This document shows, piece by piece, positions 9,854 through 18,881 of a DNA stretch of 49,717 nt. Where the stretch lies: NCBI GenBank assembly GCA_014239275.1, contig JAAZZF010000088.1:1-49717 (forward strand), given 5' to 3'. The stretch's first letter is position 1; every line of letters starts with the position of its first letter. The stretch comes from Flavobacteriaceae bacterium (GTDB lineage Bacteria; Bacteroidota; Bacteroidia; Flavobacteriales; Flavobacteriaceae). The notes beneath the pieces are model-generated. The model saw only the letters and a program-made list of their open reading frames with translations. It had not been told where the DNA came from and did no database searches. The translations under genes were made by a program, and so were the position numbers.

Positions 9854-10930
9854 TTGAAAATATTAGATAGATATATAGTTATAAAGTATTTAAGCACTTT
9901 TTTTGTTATGCTTCTTCTTTTTATTCCAATAGGAATTCTTGTAGATGTTTCAGAAAAGATTGATAAATTCAAAGAATTTGATGTTCCATTTAATGAAATA
10001 GTTAGCTACTATATGGATTTTGTATGGTATTTTGGCAATACTCTTTACCCTCTTTTTGTTTTTCTTTCTGTTGTATGGTTCACCTCTAAAATTGCCAATA
10101 ATTCTGAAATTATAGCTATCCTAAGTTCAGGAATATCTTTCAATAGATATTTAAGACCGTTTATGATTGCGTCCTCTATTATAGCTATAATAGCTTTTTA
10201 TTCAGGTATGTTCATTGTACCAGAAAAAAATAAAAGTTATAATGAGTTTTCTTATAAATATTTAAAAAAAGGAAAGAAATCAAGAACAACATCTAAAATA
10301 TATAAACAAATTGATGAAAATGATTTTGTTTATGTAAGTAATTATAATCCTACAAGAGAACTTGCTTACGATTTTTCTTATGAGCATTTTGAAGAGAATA
10401 CTTTAAAATATAAAATAAGTGCAAGAAATATAAGATGGATTAAGGAAGATAGTATTTATAGATTAATGGATTACTTTAAAAGAAGTTTTGTAGGTGATAA
10501 TCAATTTATTGAATCAAAAAAAGTTCTAGACACTATTTTTTCATTTAAAATTAATGAACTCTCATCTTTAAATTATATGGCTGAAACTCAAAACTTTTTT
10601 GAATTAAATAAGTTTATTAGACAAGAAAAAGAAAGTGGTTCCCCACTAATTAATAATCATTTATTAGTTAGACATAAAAGATGGAGTCTTCCTTTATCAA
10701 CATTTGTATTAACTTTATTAGCCGTTTCAGCCTCTTCATTTAAAAGAAGAGAAGGAATGGGTGTAAATTTAGCTTTTGGTATTATAATGGCTTTTACTTT
10801 TGTTTTTTTTGATAAATTTTTCTCTGTGATGGTTGTTAAATCAGGTCTTTCCCCTTTTTTAGGTGCATGGATCCCAAATTTTATTTTTCTTAGTCTTGCT
10901 ATTTATTATTTAAAATATGCAAAAAAATAA
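9854..10930 (+). CDS. LptF/LptG (YjgP/YjgQ) family LPS export permease
   Basis: MKILDRYIVIKYLSTFFVMLLLFIPIGILVD..., several TM segments; probable TTG start. Confidence 0.9.
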   Translation: MKILDRYIVIKYLSTFFVMLLLFIPIGILVDVSEKIDKFKEFDVPFNEIVSYYMDFVWYFGNTLYPLFVFLSVVWFTSKIANNSEIIAILSSGISFNRYLRPFMIASSIIAIIAFYSGMFIVPEKNKSYNEFSYKYLKKGKKSRTTSKIYKQIDENDFVYVSNYNPTRELAYDFSYEHFEENTLKYKISARNIRWIKEDSIYRLMDYFKRSFVGDNQFIESKKVLDTIFSFKINELSSLNYMAETQNFFELNKFIRQEKESGSPLINNHLLVRHKRWSLPLSTFVLTLLAVSASSFKRREGMGVNLAFGIIMAFTFVFFDKFFSVMVVKSGLSPFLGAWIPNFIFLSLAIYYLKYAKK

Positions 10931-11102
10931 ATTTAACAGTTTAAATCACTTTTATTTTATGATTTTTATTTTTGGATTTACTGCTATTTTAGGTTCCTTA
11001 ATTTCTGTTGGTTCAGTTAAACTAGTTTAGTAAAGAATGTTATTAGCTTCAGTTTGTTTATTTTTCTTAATATTTTTATTAGGAAAAAAAGTATTTTTTT
11101 GA
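10917..11102 (+). pseudogene. Remnant of EamA/DMT-family transporter (N-terminal fragment with consecutive in-frame stops)
   Basis: Frame from ATG 10917 reads MQKNKFNSLNHFYFMIFIFGFTAILGSLISVGSVKLV**RMLLASVCLFFLIFLLGKKVFF*; resembles EamA N-terminus (FxFGFTxILGxLIS...LVWYRML) with WY codons changed to TAG TAA. Confidence 0.7.
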
Positions 11103-11173
11103 ATTTTATATCTTTTATTTTAAATGGAATTCTTAAGTTAAAACAAAAACAAAATTGGTGTAAATTATTATTT

Positions 11174-11181
11174 TATCTTTG
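11174..11181 (+). promoter_or_regulatory. Possible -7 promoter element (TATCTTTG) for accA
   Basis: TAnnTTTG match 20 bp upstream of accA ATG; TTG at 11155-11157 as possible -33. Confidence 0.4.
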
Positions 11182-11201
11182 ATTATAATTTATCTTTTAT
11201 T

Positions 11202-12155
11202 ATGGAATATTTAGATTTTGAGGAACCATTAAAAGAGTTAGAGGATCAACTTCAAGAATGTAAATTAATTGGAGATAAAAGTGAAATTGATGTTTCTGAA
11301 ACTTGTAAAAAGCTAATAGAAAAAATAAAAAAAACTAAAAAGCAGATATACAAAAATATTTCTCCATGGCAAAGGGTTCAACTTTCTAGACACCCATCTA
11401 GACCTTATACATTAGATTATATTAAAGCTTTAACAAATGATACTTTTTTAGAGCTTCATGGTGATAGAAACATTAAGGATGATAAAGCAATGATTGGAGG
11501 TTTGGGAAAAATTAATGATCAAACTTTTATGTTTATTGGACAGCAGAAAGGATATAATACTAAAACAAGGCAATATAGAAATTTTGGAATGTCTAATCCT
11601 GAAGGCTATAGAAAAGCTTTAAGATTAATGAAATCAGCTGAAAAATTTAATATTCCTATTGTTAGTTTAATAGATACACCAGGAGCATACCCTGGCTTAG
11701 AAGCTGAAGAAAGAGGTCAAGGTGAAGCAATTGCTAAAAATTTATTTGAGATGTTTAAACTAAAAACACAAATAATTTGTATTATAATTGGGGAAGGAGC
11801 ATCTGGAGGTGCTTTAGGAATAGGAATAGGAGACCATGTAATGATGCTTGAAAACACTTGGTATTCTGTTATTTCTCCAGAATCATGCTCTTCAATTTTA
11901 TGGAGAAGTTGGGATTTTAAAGAACAAGCAGCAGAAGCTCTAAAACTTACCCCAAACGATATGAAAAAAAATAAGTTAATTGACAAAATTATTTCTGAGC
12001 CACTTGGTGGTGCCCATAGAGATAGAGAAAAGACATTTTATAATGTTAAGAATGCTATCCTAAATTCATACAATTTTCTTAAAAAAAAGAAATTAAATAA
12101 ACTTGTTGAGGAAAGAACAAATAAGTTTATTTCAATGGGTGAATACAATTCTTAA
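11202..12155 (+). CDS. accA: Acetyl-CoA carboxylase carboxyltransferase subunit alpha
   Basis: [72 protein letters not shown]. Confidence 0.97.
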   Translation: MEYLDFEEPLKELEDQLQECKLIGDKSEIDVSETCKKLIEKIKKTKKQIYKNISPWQRVQLSRHPSRPYTLDYIKALTNDTFLELHGDRNIKDDKAMIGGLGKINDQTFMFIGQQKGYNTKTRQYRNFGMSNPEGYRKALRLMKSAEKFNIPIVSLIDTPGAYPGLEAEERGQGEAIAKNLFEMFKLKTQIICIIIGEGASGGALGIGIGDHVMMLENTWYSVISPESCSSILWRSWDFKEQAAEALKLTPNDMKKNKLIDKIISEPLGGAHRDREKTFYNVKNAILNSYNFLKKKKLNKLVEERTNKFISMGEYNS

Positions 12156-12259
12156 ATTTTGTAGATATTAACATTTTTTTTTCTTTGTTAACAAAAACTT
12201 GTTTGTTATATATAATATAATTTTAACGATATAGAATTATGTTTTCTTAAGTTTACTAT

Positions 12260-13777
12260 ATGGATAATGCTAAACCGCTTTTTGAAAGGTCTAATAAAAA
12301 AACTCCTGTAGTTTCTTTTGAAAGAGGAAAAATACCTCCTCAGGCTTTAGAATTAGAAGAAGTAGTTTTAGGTGCTATGATGATTGATAAGAAGGGAGTT
12401 GATGCAGTAATAGATATTTTACACCCATATGCATTTTATAAAGAGGCTCATCAGTTTATTTTTGAAAGTATTATTAAATTATTTGAAAATACTGAACCTA
12501 TAGATTTGCTTACAGTTTCAGCCAAATTAAAAAAAGAAGGTAAGCTTGATAAAGTTGGAGGAGACTATTATTTGGTTCAATTAACCCAAAAAGTTTCTTC
12601 TTCTGCCCATATTGAATATCATGCAAGAATAATTTTACAAAAATATATTCAAAGAAGTCTAATTAAAATTTCTACAGAAATAATTGAGGATTCTTATGAT
12701 GAAACACAAGATGTTTTTAATCTTTTAGATTTAGCCGAATCAAAGTTGTATGATATAACTCAAGGAAATATTAAAAAATCTACTGAAACAGCTCAGAGTT
12801 TAGTGATTCAAGCTAAAAAGAAAATTGAAGAGATCTCTAATAAAGATGGTTTAAGTGGAGTTCCTTCTGGATTTTCTGATTTAGATAAACTTACTTCAGG
12901 ATGGCAACCTAGTGATTTGATAATTATTGCTTCTAGACCAGGAATGGGAAAAACTGCTTTAACTTTATCTATGGCTAGATATATGACTGTAGCTAAAAAT
13001 ATCCCTGTAGCATTCTTTTCTTTAGAAATGTCTTCTATCCAACTTATAACTAGATTAATTTCTTCTGAGACAGGTTTATCTTCAGAAAAATTAAGAACAG
13101 GAAATTTAGAAAAGTTTGAATGGGAACAGTTAAATGTAAAAGTTTCCTCATTAGAAAATGCTCCTTTATATATAGATGACACACCTTCTTTATCTATTTT
13201 TGATTTAAGAGCTAAAGCTAGAAGATTATCTTCTCAGTATGGAATTAAACTTATAGTTATTGATTATTTACAATTAATGACTGCAGGTGGAAGTAATAAA
13301 AACGGAAATAGAGAACAAGAAATATCAACTATTTCTAGAAATTTAAAAGCATTGTCTAAAGAATTAAATGTTCCAGTTATTGCATTATCTCAGCTATCAA
13401 GGGCAGTTGAAACAAGAGGAGGAAGTAAAAGACCTATTCTTTCTGATTTAAGAGAATCTGGTGCAATTGAACAAGATGCAGATATTGTTTCATTTATTTA
13501 CAGACCTGAATATTACAAAATTGATGAATGGGATGATGAGGAAAGAACACCTTCATCTGGTCAAGCAGAATTCATTGTTGCTAAACATAGGAATGGAGGT
13601 TTAAACAATATTAGATTAAAGTTTGTTTCAAGTTTAGGTAAATTTGAAAATATTGATAATTATGATTCCCCTTTTGAATTTCAATCAAAAATAAATCAGG
13701 AAGGACCTAAAGTTAATCCTGATCAGGCGTTTGAAAGTGGAAGTTATAGAGAAGAAGGTGAAGATATGCCTTTCTAG
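12260..13777 (+). CDS. dnaB: Replicative DNA helicase DnaB
   Basis: PPQALELEEVVLGAMMID, DLIIIASRPGMGKTALTLSMA, FFSLEMSS, IDYLQLM, SQLSRAVETR. Confidence 0.97.
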   Translation: MDNAKPLFERSNKKTPVVSFERGKIPPQALELEEVVLGAMMIDKKGVDAVIDILHPYAFYKEAHQFIFESIIKLFENTEPIDLLTVSAKLKKEGKLDKVGGDYYLVQLTQKVSSSAHIEYHARIILQKYIQRSLIKISTEIIEDSYDETQDVFNLLDLAESKLYDITQGNIKKSTETAQSLVIQAKKKIEEISNKDGLSGVPSGFSDLDKLTSGWQPSDLIIIASRPGMGKTALTLSMARYMTVAKNIPVAFFSLEMSSIQLITRLISSETGLSSEKLRTGNLEKFEWEQLNVKVSSLENAPLYIDDTPSLSIFDLRAKARRLSSQYGIKLIVIDYLQLMTAGGSNKNGNREQEISTISRNLKALSKELNVPVIALSQLSRAVETRGGSKRPILSDLRESGAIEQDADIVSFIYRPEYYKIDEWDDEERTPSSGQAEFIVAKHRNGGLNNIRLKFVSSLGKFENIDNYDSPFEFQSKINQEGPKVNPDQAFESGSYREEGEDMPF

Positions 13778-13785
13778 AAATAAAG

Positions 13786-14130
13786 CTATTTTACTTTATT
13801 AACGATTTCTGAAAAAGCCTCTGGGTTATTCATAGCTAAATCAGCAAGAACTTTTCTATTAATAACAATTTTCTTTTCTTTTAATTTTCCCATAAGTTCA
13901 GAATAAGATAAACCATGAAGTCTAGCTCCAGCATTTATTCTAGTTATCCATAATGCTCTAAAAGTTCTTTTTTTGTTTTTCCTATCCCTATAAGCATAGG
14001 ACAATCCTTTTTCAACAGCATTTTTAGCTATTGTCCAAACATTTTTTCTTCTTCCGAAGTATCCTTTAGCTTGTTTAAGTATTTTTTTTCTTCTTTGTCT
14101 TGAAGCGACAGAGTTTACTGATCTTGGCAT
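13786..14130 (-). CDS. rplT: 50S ribosomal protein L20
   Basis: [30 protein letters not shown]...[19 protein letters not shown]. Confidence 0.98.
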   Translation of the reverse strand: MPRSVNSVASRQRRKKILKQAKGYFGRRKNVWTIAKNAVEKGLSYAYRDRKNKKRTFRALWITRINAGARLHGLSYSELMGKLKEKKIVINRKVLADLAMNNPEAFSEIVNKVK

Positions 14131-14143
14131 AATTTAATTTTTT

Positions 14144-14182
14144 AGATTAGGCGTCATAATAATGAACTTTAAGCCTTTATCT
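14144..14182 (-). promoter_or_regulatory. Candidate structured RNA element in rpmI-rplT spacer (possible L20 leader-like site)
   Basis: Minus-strand RNA AGAU-AA-AGGC-UUAAA-GU(U)CAU-UAUU-AUGAC-GCCU-A-AUCU folds into nested hairpin by eye, ending 13 nt before rplT AUG. Confidence 0.5.
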
Positions 14183-14210
14183 TGGTTATACTTAATTTAT
14201 TATTAAACCT

Positions 14211-14408
14211 CTATTTCAAACGTAATTGTTTTTTTATATTATCGCTATCACTTTCATGCACTAAAGTTGAGTGAGTAAGTGCTAACTTTCTTTTCTTAGA
14301 TTTTTTTGTCAATATATGACTTTTAAAAGCATGCTTTCTTTTAATCTTTCCAGTTCCAGTTACTTTAAACCTTTTTTTAGCACTAGATTTTGTTTTCATT
14401 TTAGGCAT
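14211..14408 (-). CDS. rpmI: 50S ribosomal protein L35
   Basis: [41 protein letters not shown]. Confidence 0.97.
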   Translation of the reverse strand: MPKMKTKSSAKKRFKVTGTGKIKRKHAFKSHILTKKSKKRKLALTHSTLVHESDSDNIKKQLRLK

Positions 14409-14430
14409 AATTTCTTGCTTCTAATTATTT

Positions 14431-14982
14431 TTATTTCTTTGGGGCCACAAACATAATCATTTTTTTTCCTTCCATAGTAGGTAAAGACTCAACTTTTCCA
14501 TATTCTTCTAATTCTTGAGCTAATTTTAGCAATAATATTTGTCCTTTTTCTTTATAAATGATAGATCTTCCTTTAAAAAACACAAATGCTTTTAATTTAG
14601 CACCATCCTTTAAAAATTTAATTCCATGTTTTTTCTTAAACTCATAGTCATGTTCATCTGTATTTGGTCCAAATCTAATTTCTTTAACGATTACTTTAGT
14701 TGATTTAGATTTCATTATTTTCTCCCTTTTCTTCTGTTCATATAAGAACTTTTTATATTCCATTATTTTACATACTGGGGGAGCAGCCTTAGGAGATATT
14801 TCTACTAAATCTAGCTCTTGTTCTTTAGCTATCTCTAAAGCTTTATTAATGGAATAAATACCAACATCAACATTATCACCAACAAGTCTTATTTCATTGG
14901 CTCTAATATCCTCATTGATTTTATGTGGATTTTTTTTAATTATTCTAGCAGGTTGTCTGCTTCTTTTTCTTCGAATTGCTAT
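14431..14982 (-). CDS. infC: Translation initiation factor IF-3 (probable ATA start, longer than ORF-track call)
   Basis: Open frame upstream of track ORF encodes conserved IF-3 N-domain: (M)AIRRKRSRQPARIIKKNPHKINEDIRANEIRLVGDNVDVGIYSINKALEIAKEQELDLVEISPKAAPPVCKIMEYKKFLYEQKKREK...; no ATG/GTG/TTG in that stretch. Confidence 0.93.
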   Translation of the reverse strand: MAIRRKRSRQPARIIKKNPHKINEDIRANEIRLVGDNVDVGIYSINKALEIAKEQELDLVEISPKAAPPVCKIMEYKKFLYEQKKREKIMKSKSTKVIVKEIRFGPNTDEHDYEFKKKHGIKFLKDGAKLKAFVFFKGRSIIYKEKGQILLLKLAQELEEYGKVESLPTMEGKKMIMFVAPKK

Positions 14983-14997
14983 AGTTGTATATTTAAA

Positions 14998-16941
14998 TTA
15001 ATTAAAATCTTTTATTATTTCAGATGATTTATCATTAATGAATTTACTTAATCCCTTAACAGATTTTTCACCATAATCTTTTCCTCCGTGACCTCTAACT
15101 GAAAACATATTATTTTTTATTTCCTTATCGCCAATAATTATCATGAAAGGGATTTTATTTAATTCAGCCTCACGAATTTTTTTTCCAACAGTTTCATTTC
15201 TAGTATCGGCAAGTGCGCGAATTTCGTCATTTTCTAGTAATTTTAAAACTTTTTCAGTGTATTTTTTATGTTTTTCTCCCACTGGAATTAAGATTACTTG
15301 ATCAGAGGTTAACCATAAAGGGAAGTTTCCACCTGTATGTTCTATTAAAATAGCAATGAACCTTTCCATACTGCCAAATGGAGCTCTATGTATCATTACA
15401 GGACGTTTAAAATTGTTTTGACTATCTACATAACATAATTCAAATCTTTCAGGAAGGTTGTAATCAACTTGTATGGTTCCTAACTGCCACTCTCTGCCAA
15501 GAGCATCTTTTACCATAAAATCAAGCTTAGGACCATAAAAAGCAGCTTCTCCATATACAATTTTATATTTTATATCTTTTTCTTTTGTTGCATTGATAAT
15601 TGCTTTTTCAGCAGTTTCCCATACTTCATCAGATCCTATATATTTTTCTTTATTATTAATATCTCTTAATGATATTTGAGTTGTAAAGTTTTCAAAACCT
15701 AAAGAACTAAAGACATATAATACTAGATCAATTACATTTTTAAATTCAGAGTTTAGTTGTTCTTGGGTACAAAAAATATGTGCATCATCTTGAGTAAAGC
15801 CTCTAACTCTAGTTAATCCATGAAGCTCTCCACTTTGTTCATATCTATAAACTGTACCAAATTCAGCATATCTTACAGGGAGTTCTTTATAACTCCATTG
15901 TTTTGAATTATACATTTCGCAATGATGAGGACAATTCATAGGTTTAAGTAAGAATTCTTCTCCATCAGCAGGAGTTGAAATTGGTTTAAAACTACTTTCA
16001 CCATATTTTTGATAATGACCAGATGTCTCATATAGATCTTTATTTCCTATATGGGGAGAAATAACTTGTTTGTATCCAGCTTTTTTTTGTGCCTTTTTTA
16101 AAAAGGATTCTAACCTTTCTCGCAACTCAGTACCTTTTGGAAGCCATAAAGGTAAACCTAAACCTACTTTATTAGAGAAAGTAAAAAGTTCTAATTGTTT
16201 ACCTAATTTTCTATGATCTCTTTTTTTAGCCTCTTCAATTAAATTAAGATATTCATTTAGTTCCTTTTGTTTTGGAAAAGATATTCCATAAACCCTTGTA
16301 AGTTGCTTTTTATTTTGATCAGCTCTCCAGTATGCACCTGCTACACTCAAAAGTTTAACTGCTTTAATAAATCCGGTATGAGGTAGATGTCCTCCTTTAC
16401 ACAAATCAGTAAAATTATCGTGATCACAAAAAGTTATAGATCCATCTTCTAAATTTTCGATTAACTCTACTTTATAGTCATTTTCTTGTTTCTTATAATA
16501 ATCAAGTGCTTCTTTTTTTGCTTTTGATTTTAATTTAAATAAATGTTTTTCTCTACTAATTTCTATCATTCTTTTTTCAATTCTTGGAAAATCTTTTTCT
16601 GAAAGAATATGTTTTCCAAAATCTACGTCATAGTAAAACCCATTTGAGATTGCAGGACCTATTGTTAATTTTATATCAGTGTAAAATTCCTCTAAAACTT
16701 GAGCTAATACATGCGCAGAAGAATGCCAAAATGCTTTCTTACCTTCTTGATCTTTCCAAGTGTAAAAAATAAGTTTTCCATTTTCCTTAAGTTTAGTAGA
16801 AGTTTCAATAGTTTGATCATTAAAACTAGCAGAAATTACATTACGAGCTAATCCCTCGCTTATTGAAGAAGCTATTTCGTAAGGAGTGGTATCAATTTTA
16901 TATGATCTTGATGCTTCATCTGGAAAAGTAATTTCAATCAT
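14998..16941 (-). CDS. thrS: Threonine--tRNA ligase
   Basis: TGS domain, HSSAHVLAQ, FLLKPMNCPHHCEMY, MIHRAPFGSMERFIAILIEHTGG. Confidence 0.98.
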   Translation of the reverse strand: MIEITFPDEASRSYKIDTTPYEIASSISEGLARNVISASFNDQTIETSTKLKENGKLIFYTWKDQEGKKAFWHSSAHVLAQVLEEFYTDIKLTIGPAISNGFYYDVDFGKHILSEKDFPRIEKRMIEISREKHLFKLKSKAKKEALDYYKKQENDYKVELIENLEDGSITFCDHDNFTDLCKGGHLPHTGFIKAVKLLSVAGAYWRADQNKKQLTRVYGISFPKQKELNEYLNLIEEAKKRDHRKLGKQLELFTFSNKVGLGLPLWLPKGTELRERLESFLKKAQKKAGYKQVISPHIGNKDLYETSGHYQKYGESSFKPISTPADGEEFLLKPMNCPHHCEMYNSKQWSYKELPVRYAEFGTVYRYEQSGELHGLTRVRGFTQDDAHIFCTQEQLNSEFKNVIDLVLYVFSSLGFENFTTQISLRDINNKEKYIGSDEVWETAEKAIINATKEKDIKYKIVYGEAAFYGPKLDFMVKDALGREWQLGTIQVDYNLPERFELCYVDSQNNFKRPVMIHRAPFGSMERFIAILIEHTGGNFPLWLTSDQVILIPVGEKHKKYTEKVLKLLENDEIRALADTRNETVGKKIREAELNKIPFMIIIGDKEIKNNMFSVRGHGGKDYGEKSVKGLSKFINDKSSEIIKDFN

Positions 16942-16981
16942 TTATTTAGTTAGTTATTATAACAAAGATAAGATCATTGAA

Positions 16982-17218
16982 TTACTTAACAACTTTACCT
17001 TCTTTTTTTTTAAAAATAGAATTCATAATGTTTTTTAACCCTTTAATTCCAAAAAAAATGGATAAAATGCAAATGATAATGCTAATTAATAATACAGGAA
17101 CAAACCATGGGTGATCTTCGTTTTTAAAAGATTGAAAAAGTAGAGTAGGACCAATAAACATTAAGAAAAGAGAGAAAAAAATATTTTTAAAGCCCTTTTT
17201 AAAAAGATTAGATTTCAT
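16982..17218 (-). CDS. Small two-TM membrane protein (DUF6095-like)
   Basis: 78 aa, two hydrophobic segments (FLMFIGPTLLFQSF, FVPVLLISIIICILSIFFGIKG); overlaps murQ end. Confidence 0.65.
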   Translation of the reverse strand: MKSNLFKKGFKNIFFSLFLMFIGPTLLFQSFKNEDHPWFVPVLLISIIICILSIFFGIKGLKNIMNSIFKKKEGKVVK

Positions 17219-18026
17219 TTTTGTAATTTTTTATAGCATCTCTAACACTTTTATATTTCTTTAATAGTTTAGAGGCTTCATTTTTATTAATTCCAACTGT
17301 ATCCATAACCATTTTAGTTCCTCGATCTACAAGCTTTTCATTAGAAAGTTGCATGTCAACCATCTTGTTTCCTACGACTCTTCCAATTTTAATCATAGTC
17401 GTACTTGAAATCATATTTAAAACTAGTTTTTGAGCTGTTCCAGCTTTCATTCTAGAGCTGCCAGTTATTACTTCAGGTCCAACAACGACTTCAATTGGAT
17501 ATTTTGAAATTAATGAAATTGGACTTCCCGGATTACAAGTAATACATCCAGTAGGTATTTTATTTTTATTACAATTTTCTAATGCACCTATTACATAAGG
17601 AGTAGTTCCTGAAGCAGCAATCCCAATAACAAAATCATTTGAAGAAATTTTATGTTTTAAAAGATCTTTCCAACCTTGATTTGTATCATCTTCTGCATTT
17701 TCAATACTTTTTCTTATAGCTCTGTCTCCACCTGCAATTACTCCAATAACTAAATCTGTATCTACTCCAAAAGTGGGAGGGCACTCGGAAGCATCAACCA
17801 CTCCAATTCTCCCACTAGTACCTGATCCTATATAAAATAATCTACCACCAATCTTTAATTGTTCAATTACTTTATTAATAAGCTTGTTAATTTTTGAAAT
17901 TTCTTTTTTTACACAAAGTGAAACAGTTTGATCTTCTGTGTTTATTATATTTAAAAGTTGTTCAACTGATTTGCTTTCTAATTTGTCATATTTAGAATCG
18001 GATTCAGTAATTTTATCAAAGTTCAT
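17208..18026 (-). CDS. murQ: N-acetylmuramic acid 6-phosphate etherase
   Basis: FYIGSGTSGRIGVVDASECPPTFG, GGDRAIRKSIENAEDD, GSSRMKAGTAQKLVLNM. Confidence 0.97.
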   Translation of the reverse strand: MNFDKITESDSKYDKLESKSVEQLLNIINTEDQTVSLCVKKEISKINKLINKVIEQLKIGGRLFYIGSGTSGRIGVVDASECPPTFGVDTDLVIGVIAGGDRAIRKSIENAEDDTNQGWKDLLKHKISSNDFVIGIAASGTTPYVIGALENCNKNKIPTGCITCNPGSPISLISKYPIEVVVGPEVITGSSRMKAGTAQKLVLNMISSTTMIKIGRVVGNKMVDMQLSNEKLVDRGTKMVMDTVGINKNEASKLLKKYKSVRDAIKNYKNEI

Positions 18027-18035
18027 TAACTATTT

Positions 18036-18881
18036 TTAATCAAAGGTTCCATCTGGAGCATCTTTTTTTGATAATCTAAAATAGTCAAATTCAGAAACTC
18101 TGTAGTAACCTAAAGGAAATTTTTCAGGATTTGATTGATTTATAATATTTCCTTTAATTACCGAGCTAGCAGTGCTAAATGGTCTTCCGCTTTGTGCACC
18201 AGCTTGAGCTGTTAATATGTTGAGATAATTATAACCCTCATCTGTCAACCCTGAAATCTCAATATTAACATATTCATCATAATTAAAATATTTTGTTTTG
18301 TCAATGAAAAAAGAAAAAGTGAATTGGTTACCATCGATATACAAATCTCTTGAAACTAAATAATCATATTTATTATCAACCCCAAAAGGACCAAATTTCC
18401 AAAGGTAATAATCTCCAACTCCTTTTGGGTCAGTAAAAGTAACAAGAAGTTCAACCTCATCAGTATTAAGAGATTTTCTATTTCCAAAAGTTACTGATTC
18501 AATGGGTGGGATTTTTATTAATTTTTCAGATGAAAAATAACTTTGTCCGTCATAATCAATAGAGATTTCGTAATCTTCTTCATAGTCAGAAAAATCAATG
18601 GTATTAGAATAATATTTTTTTTCAGTATTATAATTTAAAGTAACTTTTCCTTTTTGAGTTTTAATAAAAACTTTAGCATTATTGATTTCTGTATTATTTT
18701 CACTAAAAAAGGGAGCAGTTGTACTGACTCTTACTATTGAAGTAGCAAATTTTTCATTTAATTTTTTAAAAACGGTAGCATCGATTACTATTCTTTCATC
18801 AGAATAATCAGTGTCGATGTCTATGACTTTTTCGCAGCTAAAACAAAGGAAAATGATTATATAGAAAAAATATTTTTTCAT
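18036..18881 (-). CDS. DUF4249 family lipoprotein
   Basis: Lipobox FLCFSC; IDIDTDYSDERIVIDATV...; located directly downstream of a TonB-dependent receptor. Confidence 0.8.
   Translation of the reverse strand: MKKYFFYIIIFLCFSCEKVIDIDTDYSDERIVIDATVFKKLNEKFATSIVRVSTTAPFFSENNTEINNAKVFIKTQKGKVTLNYNTEKKYYSNTIDFSDYEEDYEISIDYDGQSYFSSEKLIKIPPIESVTFGNRKSLNTDEVELLVTFTDPKGVGDYYLWKFGPFGVDNKYDYLVSRDLYIDGNQFTFSFFIDKTKYFNYDEYVNIEISGLTDEGYNYLNILTAQAGAQSGRPFSTASSVIKGNIINQSNPEKFPLGYYRVSEFDYFRLSKKDAPDGTFD

Noticed and set aside
12808-13182. 124-aa reverse ORF within dnaB (also similar antisense ORFs in accA, icd, dnaA, ligA, ribD, mltG)
   Set aside because: Typical antisense open frames over conserved coding sequence; no independent support.
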